Positions 25,506 through 40,500 are shown, numbered from the stretch's first letter. The stretch: DNA of 64,000 nt from Delphinus delphis (GCF_949987515.2 NC_082696.1:38420431-38484430); one strand, 5' to 3'. Notes: generated from the letters alone by a model not told the origin. Translations and numbers: made by a program.

Positions 25506-25959
25506 TGCATATATAGACACAGAGTAAATGCATCAAACTGCTCATGGTCATTACCTATGAGAGGTGGGGATTATGGGTGATTGTTACTTTTTACTTTATC
25601 CTTTTATGTATTTCTAGTTGAATGCAATGAACATGTATCACTTGTAAAATTAGAAAGAAAACAATAAATGTCATTAAAAATGAAAAATAAATCCCAACCT
25701 TATAATAAGTTAGGAAATTGAAATATATGCTACATCTGAAGCTAATAAAAGAATAGAAATTAATCCAACAAAGTGTACCACTTTAAAAAGGGGAGAAAAG
25801 AACAATATATAAGAGTTTCAGTTCTGTCTTCACCAGTTCTCGACACTGTCAATTTTTCAAAAAACAATTCAATCGGTGTGTAGTAGTAATTTATTTACTT
25901 TAAAATTTTTTTTACTTTTTAGTTTACATTTTTTTAAATGACTAATGTTGTAGAGTATC

Positions 25960-26075
25960 TTTTTACATGCTTGTTTGCCATTCGTATTTCTTCACTGGTG
26001 AAGTATTTGGATCTTTTGACATTTTAAAAAATTGGGTTGTTTTCTTACTGTTGAGTTTTAAGTTACATATTTTGA
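25960..26075 (-). mobile_element. L1 ORF2 fragment
   Basis: gtttgccattcgtatttcttc...attgggttgtttt...tgttgagttttaag is the reverse of an L1 ORF2 interior. Confidence 0.6.
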
Positions 26076-26079
26076 ATTC

Positions 26080-27085
26080 AAGTAAGTTATCAAACATACA
26101 TATTGAAAATCTTTTGAAATGTATAATTACATGTGTGTTTAGAAACTGACAATCTATGTTAATTAGAATATGGGGTGGTGATGGGAGGAAAGAGTCTTCA
26201 CTGAGGTAGGAACAAAGGCTACAGAAACCAAAAGGACCACTGGGTCCCTAGTCCTGCATAAAGAACAGTCCTCCGAGCCTACAAGGCAATGGTCAGGGGA
26301 CACTCAAAGCCATCTTCCTAAAACCACCAGTTTGGGGAATGTACTATGTATAGCATAGAATGCAAAAGACCTGAAGTTTTACAATAAAAGAGAGGAGTTT
26401 TATACTGATTTGTTTAAAATTAAATAACAGATTGTAGAAAGAAATTTGTTTTACTAAAAGTTAAGGATGATGAATCACACTAAATTTTAATGAGGAGAAT
26501 TTTGTAAAACAGGAACTTCAGGTATGTTTTGAAAAACTAATTATAAAATAAATATGATCCTTACCTTATTATTTCTTTCTGTGTTCATGGAAAGGTTGCC
26601 TAATTATGCTTAACACACATAATTGCTCCAAGGAGAAGCAACCCAAGTAGGGGATGCTGTAGCTTGAGAAAATCCATTCTCTACCAAAAGAATAGATAGC
26701 TCATCAATAACTGAATTAATATTATTTTTCCTTTCCTTAAGTGTCCTTGACGTTTGTCTAGAATGATTTAGGCAGTACCAGTGGGGAGGCAGGCAGATGA
26801 TACATTCCTATAAGTAAGTCATGTTTATTCTTAATAAATTTTAAATATTGTAGAAACAATCACAGTAGTAGAGTCTGAGTTGTCTGGCTGCTTTCTTAGG
26901 GTACTAATTTATTTTTTAAAAGAAATCCTTAAGTTCTCAATTTAGAGATGATTAGAATAGAAAAATGTTTAAAGAACTAGAGGAATTCTTGGGTAGCCTG
27001 TATCAGCTGTAATACACTATAGTACTCTTAATCTGTTGCTCTGTGCCCCTCACACTCCCCGCCAGCCCTCTCCTCTTCTAGTAAT
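26080..27085. other. Gene-free stretch
   Basis: Nothing recognised. Confidence 0.35.
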
Positions 27086-27089
27086 CCCA

Positions 27090-27325
27090 ACTCCCTCATA
27101 ACACAACCATCTACCAGTTTCTCCAGCCAAAAATCTAGCAGCCATCCTTTATTTCTCTCTGCACTTTAGCTCTTACATCCTTGCCATCGATAAATCCTGC
27201 TGCTTCTACTTACCAAATATATCACAAAAGGGCTACTTCTCTCCACTGCCAGCACCTCAGCACCCCCCACAGTCCCTTCTCTACTAGACTACTTCAAACC
27301 CTCCAAGCGTCTCCATGCTTTCATT
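27090..27325 (+). repeat. L2 internal fragment
   Basis: aatcccaactccctcataac, agccaaaaatctagcagcca and tgctgcttctacttacca are L2 landmarks. Confidence 0.7.
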
Positions 27326-27329
27326 ATGA

Positions 27330-28247
27330 ATCATTCTCCGTAGAAGAGCCAGTATCATCAACTTTAAAGGCTGGATCTCTATAGTACTTAATATATTTAA
27401 AAATATATAAAGAAAAATAGAGCTAACATTAACATAGCCACTAGGAAATTGATTGAACTAGGAAAGAAAACTTTACCAACACATTTAAATCCCCTTATAT
27501 ATCTCTCCCCAATCAACTTTCCCATTCATTAACCTCCAACATTCCTGTATTTGATGTTTACCAACACACCTCTTCTGAGGGAATCTATTACATGTATCTG
27601 TAAGCAACATATAAATACTATTTCTGCATTTTTAAAGTTTGATAAAATATTTAGCCATTCTCCCGTGACATTCTCTTCCTTAAAACTTAGTTCTAAAGAG
27701 GACTCCCCTTCACTCACAGAATGAAGACAGCTAGTGAGGTCATGTCCTGTGATGTTTCATAGACTCAGAGATGGCCCTAATGTGACCTTGGTGTTTTCCC
27801 AAGAGTATAGATAGTGCATAAACAGTGTCAACCTCATGATACTTAAAACTGTCTGAACCTCAGTTTACACATGAAGTTTCCAGAAGAATGAATTAAAAGA
27901 CTGAAAATTATCATATTAAAAATAATTCATCATACTTAGGGAAAAGTAATTTGTCTTATCGTATAAATGACAATTTCAACAAGAGTATAAATTAAATGCA
28001 ATTATATAAACTGGAAGATAGGGTATTTACATCCAAACATCATTCTAGTAATGGGCAGTTTAGATACATTCGATATAATAAAAATTTAGGATGTTAAAAA
28101 TATCTACATTTTGGGCATCATAAAAAAGCAAAGACAGGAATTCTTCCTGCCCACTCAGGAACTCACAAATTTTTGCATAACAATTCCACAAACTGATCTC
28201 AGAAACAGAGCAGTGATACATTTTCTATGAGTACAGGCTGTGAAATA
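27330..28247. other. SMPDL3A 3' flank, probably including its 3' UTR
   Basis: AT-rich sequence directly after the SMPDL3A stop (reading minus). No canonical polyadenylation hexamer seen on the gene strand. Confidence 0.4.
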
Positions 28248-28565
28248 CTATGGATTGTGCTTTATATAATACTGTTTGAGGCAATCTGTATAAGAAATAA
28301 CATCAAGATTCATAATTGCACAAATCTGAAAGGCCTTACACTTCTCATCACAAATTACCCTACTGTCATAACTCACAAAGAAGTAATTGTAGTATTTTAT
28401 AAACTGTTTACTGTCTAAGATTGCAAATTGTTTAGCTAATTCATACAAATTTTTTGGCTGCAAATCTTCAATGTCATAGGCCTGGGTCAGGGTATACTCC
28501 AGCTTCCAATTAGATTTCCCCTTTAGATTAGCATCTGTCAGGTTCAAATAATACTGTAGCACATC
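28248..28565 (-). CDS. SMPDL3A: SMPDL3A terminal coding exon 8
   Basis: 318 nt, residues 349-453 and stop TAG at 28250-28248. The acceptor CTATAG precedes GAT GTG. It contains sequon N356-L-T and the C-terminal cysteine cluster (C-D-E-K-C, then two further Cys) typical of ASM-like proteins. I saw no AATAAA or ATTAAA on the gene strand until about 27153, roughly 1.1 kb past the stop, so the 3' UTR end is undetermined. Confidence 0.96.
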   Translation of the reverse strand, partial: DVLQYYLNLTDANLKGKSNWKLEYTLTQAYDIEDLQPKNLYELAKQFAILDSKQFIKYYNYFFVSYDSRVICDEKCKAFQICAIMNLDVISYTDCLKQYYIKHNP

Positions 28566-31500
28566 CTATAGTTAAAAAGAGTAACAAAGCCTGGTTCGTT
28601 TTTTGGCATATGAAGTACTACATATCAAGAAGAGTTCTTATTAGGATTTATGTGACATTCTTAATTTAAAGTATAGTCATTTTAAGAAGTGTGCATTGCT
28701 TTTAAAGAAAAAGAGTCCTGATAGAAAAATCTATATATTTTTTCATTTAAAAAATAATGAGGGCTTCCCTGGTGGCGCAGTGGTTGAGAGTCCGCCTACC
28801 GATGCAGGGGACCCGGGTTCGTGCCCTGGTCCGGGAAGATCCCACATGCCGCAGAGAGGCTGGGCCCATGAGCCACAGCCGCTGAGCCTGCGTGTCTGGA
28901 GCCTGTGCTCCACAACGGGAGAGGCCACAACAGTGAGAGGCCCACGTACCGCAAAAAAAAAAAAAAAAAAAAAAGAAAGAACATCATACAAAATAATCCA
29001 ACTATACAGAGGGACTTACAAAATAAAAAGCGTTCAATTCACACACATCAGAAGTAACCACTGCTAACAGTTGTATATAAATCAGTCACATGCAGGAGGT
29101 GGCTTGTACCAGCCCACAAATGCTGACTGTCAAATTTTCAGGCATCTTGCAAGTTAGTTGGTATCACTTTGGCAGCTTGAAATTGGCCATGATGGGAGTA
29201 TTTATTCCATGGAAATTGGCAAACACTACAAATCAAAGCACTTTTCCCCCTGCCCGGTGAACCAGCTGTTAAACATTTACCAGCACTCCAGTGTGCTGTT
29301 CTAGACTTTATGTACAAAGAAATATAAGTATTTAGAATATATATACCTATTTCCTAACTTTTTGGCTTTTTCAAAAAATGAAATTAAACTATACAAACTG
29401 TTTTGCACTTTTAAAAATGATATAGTATTATATCAGGTACATCTTTCTATGTCAGTATACACACACACACATGCACACACACGTGTGTGTGTATCTGAGA
29501 TTCAGATCCAAAAATAGGCAACTAATAGTTGTAAAAGAATTCCTTTGGGGACTTCCCTGGTGGAGCAGTGGTTAAGAATCCGCCTGCCAATGCAGAGGAC
29601 ACAGGTTCAAGCCCTGGTCCAGGGACCAGGGGAGATCCACGTCCAGGAAGATCCCACATGCCATAGAACAACTAAGCCTGTGCGCCACAACTAATGAGCC
29701 TGCGAGCCACAACTACTGAGCCCACGTGCCACAACTACTAAAACCCATGCACCTAGAGACCGTGCTCCACAACAAGAGAAGCCACCGCAATGAGAAGCCC
29801 CCACTTGCCGCCACTAGAGAAAGCCCACGTGCAGCAACAAAGACCCAATGCAGCCAAAAATTAATTAATTAATTAATTAATTTTAAAAAATTCCTTTGGA
29901 CTATTTTCTCAATTGTTTTATCTCCTCATTTAATTTAATGTTTATGGATTAAACTAGATTTTTTCTGCCCTATCTTTTCTTGTAAAAACATGCTCTAGGG
30001 ATTAACAAATCTATCTCCTACTAAATTTACCTAGGAGAAGAATACAGTCACATCAATAGAGACGTCAACTGAGAAATTCTTTTCAAATTATATTTGTTGA
30101 AAGGGGCAGTACCCATAAGCTAAATGCCTGGCCTTTTGAGGCTGAATTGATATAGAGTCATGTACCAGCTCCAGAGAGCTTTTGTCTCAAAAGTTCCAAC
30201 TCAATTTATTTTCCTTACAAAAAAAATTTTGCCAACATTTACTGAGTGCTTACTGTGAGCCAAGCATTTTTCCACGTGCTTTAAGAACAGTTGTTTGGGC
30301 TTCCCTGGTGGCGCAATGGTTGAGAACCTGCCTGCCAATGCAGGGGACACAGGTTCGAGCCCTAGTCTGGGAAGATCCCACATGCCGTGGAGCAACTAGG
30401 CCCGTGAGCCACAGCTACTGAGCCTGCGCGTCTGGAGCCTGTGCTCCACAACAAGAGAGGCCGCAATAGTGAGAGGCCTGCACACTGCGATGAAGAGTGG
30501 CCCCCACTTGCCACAACTGGAGAAAGCCCTCGCACAGAAACGAAGACCCAACACAGCCATAAATAAATAAATAATTAATTTAAAAAAAAAAAAAGAATAG
30601 TTGTTCATGTAGTCCTCACAGCAACTCAGTGAAGTCAGTAATATTTTAATCCCAGTTTTAAGGGGAATAGACTAGGACACAGAGAAGTAGGGTAAGACCA
30701 CTCATGAGACAGTATGGTTTCAGAGCCTACATTCTTCTTCATAGCTGTGTTCAGGAGAAGAGTAATTAATAACAAATATGGAGTAGTGAAAAGTTTCAAA
30801 TGTATGTAAGTCCACAAACAAGGCGCTACCCAATGAAACCCTTATCTAAGTAAATGTGAAGACCTTAGAAGACAGAAACAGCTTCCCAAAGGCTAACCTC
30901 ATAAACTCACACTTAGAAAGCACTGACATTCCAAATATAAAAAAGAAGAAAAACATCCTGAGATTTCAACATAAAGTACGACTCACAATAGCTGTGCTGA
31001 AAACATTCAACTAAACTAATGAAAACTAAAAAGATATGCATAAATATGGGTCAATTCTAAAATTGTACCAACTTACCAGTAATTTATAATCACGAGGATC
31101 ATATTGAAATAGTCTGACACCAGGATTGTTGGTCTGCTTTTCTAAAACACTCTTCACTGGAGTAACAGCAGGAGCCACAAACAAAGAATTTATCGGATTT
31201 CCTAGACAAAATATATGTACATAAGCATACATTTTTTAATAATTGAGTTTCACTATATTAAAAATATGAACAAATTCCAGATTAAGAGGTTAACAGAAGT
31301 AACGGCCAAATGACGTGTGACGCTTGATGGACCCTGATCTGAAACAACACTAAAGAGACACTTTTGAGAAAATAGGGGAAGTCTTACTATGAAGAGATTA
31401 AAAGAATTATTGTTGATTTTGTTAGGTAAGTTAATGGTATTATTATTATGTAAGTTATCCATATACTTAGCAATGAATACAGAAGCATGTAGGGCTGAAA

Positions 31501-34500
31501 TACAGTTGATGTATGAGATTTATGTTCAAATACTTCAGAGAAAAAAGAATAAAGAATCATAGGTAAAATAAATGTGGCAAAGTCTTGACAGATATTGAAT
31601 ATAAGTGATGGTACATGGGGGTTTGTCTTATAATTCTCTCTACCTATATATATATTTGAAATTTTTCATAATAAAACTATCCAACTTATTACAAGTACAC
31701 ACACACAAAATAGACAAAGCTAGTTTTTTTTTGTACTCTACCTATAACAATATTCCAATAATTATATAATAAGAATTTGATTTAAGTGTCACCATGTTTT
31801 ACATATATCTGCTATAACAGCAGCCCCCAACCATTTTGGCACCAGGGACCAGTTTTGTGGAAGGCAATTTTCCCATGGGTGGGGAGGGTGGGTGATGCTT
31901 CAGGCGGTAATGGGAGCGATGAGGAGTGATGGGGAACAGCAGATGACGCTTCGCTCTGGGCGGCCCCGTTCCTAACAGGCTGCAGACAGCGGTCCGCAGC
32001 CCAGGGGTTGGGGACCCCTGTATTATAGAACTAAATTTCTGAGTAAAAAAGCTACCAAATGCTGAAAATGGTCATTTTTACCAAGCCCACTCATTCTAGA
32101 TGAAGAAGGTAAATAAAGCATTTCAAAAATGTTCCCCAAGGCTTCCCTGGTGGCGCAGTGGTTGAGAGTCCGCCTGCTGATGTAGGGCACACGGGTTCGT
32201 GCCCTGGTCCAGGAAGATCCCACATGCCGCGGAGCGGCTGGGCCCGTGAGCCATGGCCGCTGAGCCTGCGCGTCCGGAGCCTGTGCTCCGCAACGGGAGA
32301 GGCCACAACAGTGAGAGGCCCACGTAACGCAAAAAAACAAAAATGTTCCCCAATTACTGAAAAAAAAAATACATATTGATTTTCCTCCTGGCTGACTACT
32401 AAAAAATCAGAACTCTTATTTTGTTAACTCTCAGTTTTCTTGCCCTTATACAGAAGTTATCTTTAAAAATAGATAATCGTTGTCTTATTTAATGCTAGAG
32501 CTTCTTCTATTTTTTTTCTTTTAATGCTGAGTAGATGACAATGTCGATAAGCACTTAAAAGTAGGAGATTAATTTATTTTAAACCAACAGTAAATTGTGC
32601 TTTGCTCTTTAAATTCTGAGAAGTAAATCTAATCATATCAAAGGAAACTTGAGTCTAGCAGGTAAATAAAAAAGAGTGATTCTCTAAACTTGAGGACCTA
32701 AAAGAACATTTGAGTGAACTGAGGGTTTCAGAGGCTTTTGTGTCAACAGCAGTCAAATGATGACGGCCTTGTGGAGCTAAAAGGAAGAAACCCAGTGGCA
32801 GGACTAAATATGATTTGGACAGTTGCCATCACTCACAGAAGGTAACTGAGAAAAAGCAGGTGCTGGCAGGTAGATTTAATAAAACTTTTAATTTACTGGA
32901 TCAGTAAAAATTAATGGATTTTTACTATTTTGTTCTAGCATCTTGGACTGAGGAGATGCAAATAGAATGTTATATTACCTTTTTTATCTGAAAGAACCAT
33001 AATACTATCTCTGTGAGTGTGTCCATAAAATTGTCCTGCAATGATGTTACTGTATTTTCTAAAAATATCTATCAATTTCTCATTATAGTATTCTCTCATT
33101 GCTGTGATGCTCCTTGAATAAGGCAGGTACCCCACTGGAACATGAGCTATGATGTACACCTGGAGAAAGAAACACAAAGAGGACTGATGAGAATCTTTTC
33201 ACACATTTTTCACAACAAAATGATTTAGATACCCAAGATTGAAAGTATATGAATTAAATTTTAGAAAGCAAATATACCATTTCTCCTATTTATTTACCAA
33301 AAAAAAGATGAAATTATGAAACTATTAATGGCCCTATATTTGCACTTGTCTATTGGAACTACATGGTTTATGATATAAGGTAACTGTGACATTGCTCAAA
33401 TTTTTAAAAAAAATATCAACAGATGTCAATCAATCCCCAGAGCAATAAAAGCAAAATAAAACAAGCAACAACAGCAGAGGCAAATCACAAAGTGTTTCAT
33501 GTAAGAATATCTTTAAATTTTAATACTTTTATTAATACCTGACCCCACACAAGTCTAATAAGTATACAAGTTTAACCCTCTGTTCATCCCATGATGATGT
33601 TGGTCTATGGCATCTACCTTCTCCTTATTTTGCTGAGAGATGTTCAGTGTATTTTCTAGCCATTCAAACTGATTTGCTGGGTCAGTCTTATTTAGGGTCA
33701 CAATATTTGGGCCATAGTATAAGTTTGTGTTGAGACTGATGATCCTAAAGTTCAGATTAGTTGAAACTTTCTGTGAATAAAAGCCACCTATAAAAACAAA
33801 TTTGAAACACATTCTGGAATAATACACACACAGATACATATACACTGTGAAAGCAAAATCTTAATTAAGGTTTTCAATCCATTTAGGCAAGTTATACTTA
33901 TTTCTTATTCTTTAGTTTGCACATACATAGGCTGTCATTGGATAAGAATCAGATTTAACAAACATTTATTGAAAACCTACTATGTGTCAAGTCCAATGCT
34001 GCCACTTCCACAAATTGAGGTAACAACAGTTGTATCCAACATTCACTTGAAAAGATAACTAAATGTTTTGGCACTAGGCAATGAGGTACTGAATTTTATA
34101 AAAGAAAGATTAATACATCAACTTCTACTTTTGTATGTTTGGGGAATTAAGATAAGAGATATTGTGAAATCTAAAATCCAAAGAATGGGAACACACATGG
34201 ATCTTGCCAGAGAATACTGAGGAAGAAATGTCAGATAAACCAGAGCTGCTACAATCTCAGGTGAGATGAGGCTTAACGGTATAACCCCACTCACACCTGT
34301 GAACCAGTGGTGACAGAACACCCTGCTCCCGTGGCACTTTCAGCCACTGGGACCCTGACCCTGCTTTCTTCACCCTGGGCCCACTCGCCATCCATGCCAC
34401 TCCCCGGCTTTCAAACATGATAAGGCCTCCAGAGAAACTGGGCACAGGGACTCTGCAGAATTGGCACACCCAAGCAAACATTAAAGATCTAAGTCTAAAC

Positions 34501-37500
34501 AACATGAACTGAGATAAAAAATAGAGATAAAATAGGGATGAGTAAATCTTTCACTTACCTTTCCTTAGAGTACTAATAGCTTCTTCATCCAGCCATGGCT
34601 TCCAGAGGCTTGCTACTGCATTGTACAGCTTGCTGGTGAATACAGGCAGTTGATCCTGGCCACAAACAATATAATCCACCAGTGAAACTCTGAAGATATG
34701 TGGATGAATTAATGTAAATATCACTTGAGCAGTTACTTCTATGTTAGGCATCTGGAGATGCAGGAATACTAGATAGACTTGATTTTCAAGGATTTACAAC
34801 TTAACTGGGGAGATGGAGGACAAAATGCAACCAATCATCTGTAAGACAATGTGCTAGGTACCACCACAAGGGTTCTGGGAGTGGAAAAGCAAGAACAATC
34901 AAGTCTAGCCCAGAGAGTCAGCAGGGAGAGTGAAAAGAGCATTTGAACCAGAACTTGAATAATGATTTCATCAAGTTGACAAGAAAGGGAATCAAAGCAA
35001 AAATAATGGCTCAGACACCAACACAGTGCCATATACAGAAACAAGCCCTTGTTTCAGCGTGACTGGGGTATAGAATGGACGTGAGACACTGAAGGCAGGT
35101 TTTAGCCTGAGTATGTGGGACCTGGTGTAGCATGCCTAGGAGATGGATTTCAGAATTAAACAAAGTCCTCTGGAATGTTAATACTAGTATAAAGCTTTTT
35201 CACTTCTTGAATGAAGACTTATAACCACACGTTTTTGATTTTTTGTTTGTTTTATTGGAGTATAGAGTTGCTTTACAGTGTTGTGTTAGTTTCTGTTGTA
35301 CAGCAAAGTGAATCAGTTGTACGTATACATATATCCTCTCTTATTTAGATTTCCTTCTCATTCAGGTCACCACAGAGCACTGAGTAGAGTTCCCCGTGCT
35401 ATAAGGGTGAGGTAAAAAGGGAACCCTCCTGCACTGTTGGTGGGAACGTAAACTGATACAACCACTATGGAAAACAGTATGGAGGTTCCTTAAAAAACTA
35501 AGAATAGAACTACCATGTGACTCAGCAATCCCACTACTGGGCATATACCCTGAGAAAACCATAATTCAAAAAGAGTCATGTACCACAGTGTTCATTGCAG
35601 CTCTATTTACAATAGCCAGGACATGGAACCAACCTAAGTGTCCATCGACAGATGAATGGGTAAAGAATATGTGGCACATATATACAACAGAATAATACTC
35701 AGCCATAAAAAGAAACGAAATTGAGTTATTTGTAGTGAGGTGGATGGACCTAGAGTCTGTCATACAGAGTAAAGTAAGTTAGAAAGAGAAAAACATGTTT
35801 TTGATTTGAAGTCTCTTTATGTCAGCCTAAATCATATCGTTCTGATTTTTTAAAATAATATATGTATAATACATTACACCGTATTTTTATCATCCTATTT
35901 TATCATATTATAATAAAGTATCTTTATGGTGACATAAGCGCAGGGGAAGAAAAAAAACTTCAAGAAAATACATACTGAATAAAAACACAGAAATCATTTG
36001 TGAAATTGGGTAATTATTCCTATTTTTCATTTCAAAAAATTATGGTAAAAAACTGAAGCCATTTTCTTCACTCTCTTTATTTCCTTCTCTATATTGGTGA
36101 CACAGACCTATTTCTTAAAGGAGTTTCCCTGTCATCAGTAATTAAAATTCTTAGTTTATTTTTTTTTTAAAGATGACACCCAAGTCACATTAGTTCCTAA
36201 TACATGTGCCTAATACATAATGAAAATACGAATATATTCAGGGCAAGTAATAAGCAAATGACTTCCTTTAACTGAAACTGATTATCCAAAGGATATTTTC
36301 AATTCGTGTCAGCGATCAGAGTCATCTGTCTGAAAATTACACAATGGCTTAGGCCAATCTAAATTCTGATTAAAAATTGGTAATTATCATCATCATCATC
36401 AAAAACCTAATATCTTAGCCATTTGTTTACATTGGGATGGATGCCAAGATACTGGTATGGTCATGTAGAATCAAAATTATATAAACATTGCTCTAGATTT
36501 TTCTGTCTATTTTAAGTATGAAAAACATGAGCACCAGAGAAGTTAAGTGATTTATCCGGGGAGAGCTGGTCAGTCCCAGAGCTGGGTCTAAATCCCAGGT
36601 CTTTCTACCATCACTCTTACATCCAGTTATCTATTGCACAATGGGAAGTGACCCACTCACCAGTTTGGTAGCACCAGCCTTGCCATTGTAGGAGTACCTG
36701 AGGACCCTGGTCCAGACTGCTTCCTTGCCTGTCAATGGGAAGAAATCCCTGGGCTGTCCACACAAATATCTACTTCTGATGTAGTGGGTGGGAATTTGCG
36801 TCTGTATTTGTATGTTGATGTAGCTATGTTTAAATACATGTTTATGGGGTTTTAGTGGAGAAATAACACATCCGATTTATTTGTTACTAACATTCACTGG
36901 AATTTGATCTCAGATATGAGAAGTCTCCAGGAGAATTTGTTGTAGGGCTTTCGTGTTACATCTGACCTTCCTGAAACTGGGATGGAAGGACGGCAGTAGA
37001 ATAATAGAAGGTTTTCAGGTATAAGGTCATAAGCTAGGAAGAGAAAAAAATTAACTGTTTAAGGTATAAAGGCTGCCAGTTTATCCTAGCTGTACATATA
37101 ATCGGATATATTTTAGAAGTTGGATAGCATCTATATCTTGAATTATTATAAGATTTGGCTTTGCAGAAAGAAGGCAGAGATAAAAGTAAAATAAAACCAG
37201 TCCTCAGGGGAGTTAGGAAACATGTGTCCCATGTCACTGCTTCATGCTGCAAAACCACCACTTCACTTACTGAGGGCTTATTATGTGCCAGGTAGGAAAC
37301 TATGCCCTTTCCACATAGTGTCGCTAATTCTCCCCAAAACTTTGCAAAGTAGGTATTACTGCTCTTGTTTACAAATGATCAGGGATAATTATGTGCATTA
37401 TCCAAGTTGCTCAAGCTATTAGAAGCAGGACAGAACAGGTTTTTAACTTCCAGTGAATGTGACTCTAAACCCCACACGTTTTCTATTACAACAGTCTGCC

Positions 37501-40500
37501 TGTCACATAAAGCATATAAAAACAATGTGTGTAACCTCTGATTCCTGGAGATTGCCCATTCCCAAGCCTCTGCCCTGTGTGGTCTAACATCTCAACAGTA
37601 ACAAAAGCTGACCACTGGTTGAAAGGCCAACTCGCAAAGACTCACATATTGTTCATCTCAAGACAGGAGGCCGGGCTCAAGAAGTCACTTGAAACTTAAG
37701 GTCATCATAGAGTGCAACTTTTCAAAGTCACATTATTCACATTCATTAACTATTATAATCAAAACCTTCATTAAGCAGCCTTTGGACATGAGATGGAAAA
37801 GATATGCTAAACCAAAAGAAAAATGTAGACAAAGAAAGGCATGAAAGTAAATATAATGTTTAGGAAATATTGATATGTTAGTCTGGCAAGAGTAAAGGAT
37901 GTGTGAAAGGATGTTTGTTTAACTGAACACAAAAGATCCAGGATGTGGGCTCTCCCACTAAGTGATTGCGAGCACCGGAACAAGCAACTTAACATTTCTG
38001 GGCCTCAGTTTTCTCTTTTGTAAAATGAAGAGCTCATCTAGACAAGGGGTCAGCAAACTTTTTCTATGAAGGGTCAAAAAATAAATATTACTTTAGGCTT
38101 CTGGGCCACATAGTCAATGTGGCAACTATTCTACTCTGCTGTTACAGTACACAAGCAGCCACAGGCAAAACAGAAAGCATAGCCATGGCTGTGTTCCAGC
38201 AAAACCTTATTTACAAAAACAAGTGTCACACTGCATTCGGACCACAGGCCCTAGTTTGCCAAGCCCTGAACTAAACAACAATCTCTAAGATCTCTTGAAT
38301 CTGAACAAATCTAAGATTCTACACTGCTATAGCAGATCGCTGTAACCAGCGCTGCTATCCGATTGTTATGCACAGGCTGTTTAAGAAACAGCCACCCTAA
38401 TAGGTTGAAGCCTGGGCCGTATCAGGCATAAAAAATATTCTGAACATGCTCTCTACCTTGAATCACATCTTGAACATGGACCTCCCTTTTGGGTTCTTAT
38501 GATGATTTGCTATGCTTTTGTTTTTAATCACAATCCAGCTTAGGTCAGAGTATGGGTAGTTTAGTAGGCCTAACAGAAATTCTGAAAAATGTAAACATTT
38601 GTCAACATTAACCGTTTTTGCTAACCTGAACATGGAAATTCAAATGAACAAAATTATTCAAAAGAAAGGAGAAACTGAGGAAGAATACAAAGGAAATCAA
38701 GAATTAATAACTCACAAACTAGGTAATTTGATTCCAAAATCTCGCTATGGATATAACTTTTTTTTTTTTTTTTTTTTTTGCGGTACGCTGGCCTCTCACT
38801 GTTGTGGCCTCTCCCGTTGCGGAGCACAGGCTCCGGACGCGCAGGCTCAGCGGCCATGGCTCACGGACCCAGCTGCTCCGCGGCACACGGGATCCTCCCG
38901 GACCGGGGCACGAACCCGCGTCCCCTGCATCGGCAGGCGGACTCTCAACCACTGCGCCACCAGGGAAGCCCTGGATATAACTTTTTATGGACTATTAGGA
39001 GTCCCTTTCAAGTCCCCAAAGCACTTGTCTTGCCTTCCTCGACGGTTAGCATTCAGAGCAAACTCCACCTCCAGGAGCGCCCCTCCCACGCCCTATCATC
39101 GGCTAGTTATCAGCATAATTTTGACACTATTGATGGAAAAAATCCTTTAAGCATTTCTAGAAGTTGTGGTCAAGTTTACCTGTGGCCAATAGTCATGATT
39201 ACCCAGTGCAGGGAAAACCTGGAGATTTGGAAAGAGACTCTGGACTGTGGTGGTCATATTAGCAATCACATTTATGACCGTGTCTGTTGAGAGTTCACGC
39301 ACTGGAACATGAGGTGGGCTATCCCTGAAAAGGAGACAGAATCATAGAGAACAAAATCAGTTGCTATAAAAAGTCACTAGACTCCCGTGTAATGCCTTGC
39401 TGTATTGTCATTGTCAAATTCCACTATAAATCAACAGATGATAAAGATAAATGATAAAACTACTCTTCATTTACCTTTGTCCCACAGGGAAGCCTATACA
39501 AAAGAAAATTTGTGAAATACAAAAGATAAACTGGAAATCTCAGTCTATTTCACTGCCTGACTGAAGATTTATAAGAGGCAAAAATTTTTAGCAATTAAAA
39601 GCACAGATTCCAGGGCCAAAAGTGCCAGGTTTGCCATTTATTAGCTGTGTGCACTTGGGCAAGTTACTTAGATACTCAGTGCCTTCATTTCCTTATCTGT
39701 AAAATGGGAATAATAATATCCATTGTGAAGATTAAATGAGTTACAATGTATAAATTAAAACAGTGCCAAGGTCATTACTTCAGGTCCAGGAAATATTAGG
39801 CCTCTTCACTCTGTCATGATGGATGGAATTTGTTAATTACACCACCAGAAGATGATGTTTGCAAAATCGCTATCACAGGTTAACTCCCATTGTTGCCTTT
39901 TGTTTTTGGATTATTTAATCAAGACCTATTATCACATTAATAAACACCTCAAGACACTGACACAAATACGCTGTTTATGGATTCATCTCTTAGTTAACAT
40001 GGACATATTTCTAGAGCCTGTATTCTAAACAAACAAACAGAGAAACAAAACTGGGTCTTTTAAAGTTTTTCTTATCCCTAATAATGTTGATTAATTTGAT
40101 CTAGTATTTTTTTAAACCCCAAGAATTCTTAAAACGTAATATATATTCTTATGAAATTCGGCATTCTAATGAAGTTTAGGACACTGTAGATACATACTGA
40201 GTAACTAAGGGTATTTATATAATCACTCACCCTGTCCATATCATAAAAGATGCTTCCTGTCCTGAATTTTTAATAAAATCAAATGCTGACAGAATGAGGT
40301 GATAAGGAGAATCACATAGAACATCTCCAAAAGGGCCAGGGTTGGAGGCGCTTGCACCTTTCGAGGAAGCGCACACTTTTGTGTGGTCATCTGTGATGTG
40401 GTAAGTAGGGTCTAAGTGTAAGTCAGTCACGTGCCAAAACTGTCCTGGTGATGAGAAAATAAATGCGGTTAAACCTACTTCTCTTTTGGAATTCCCATAC

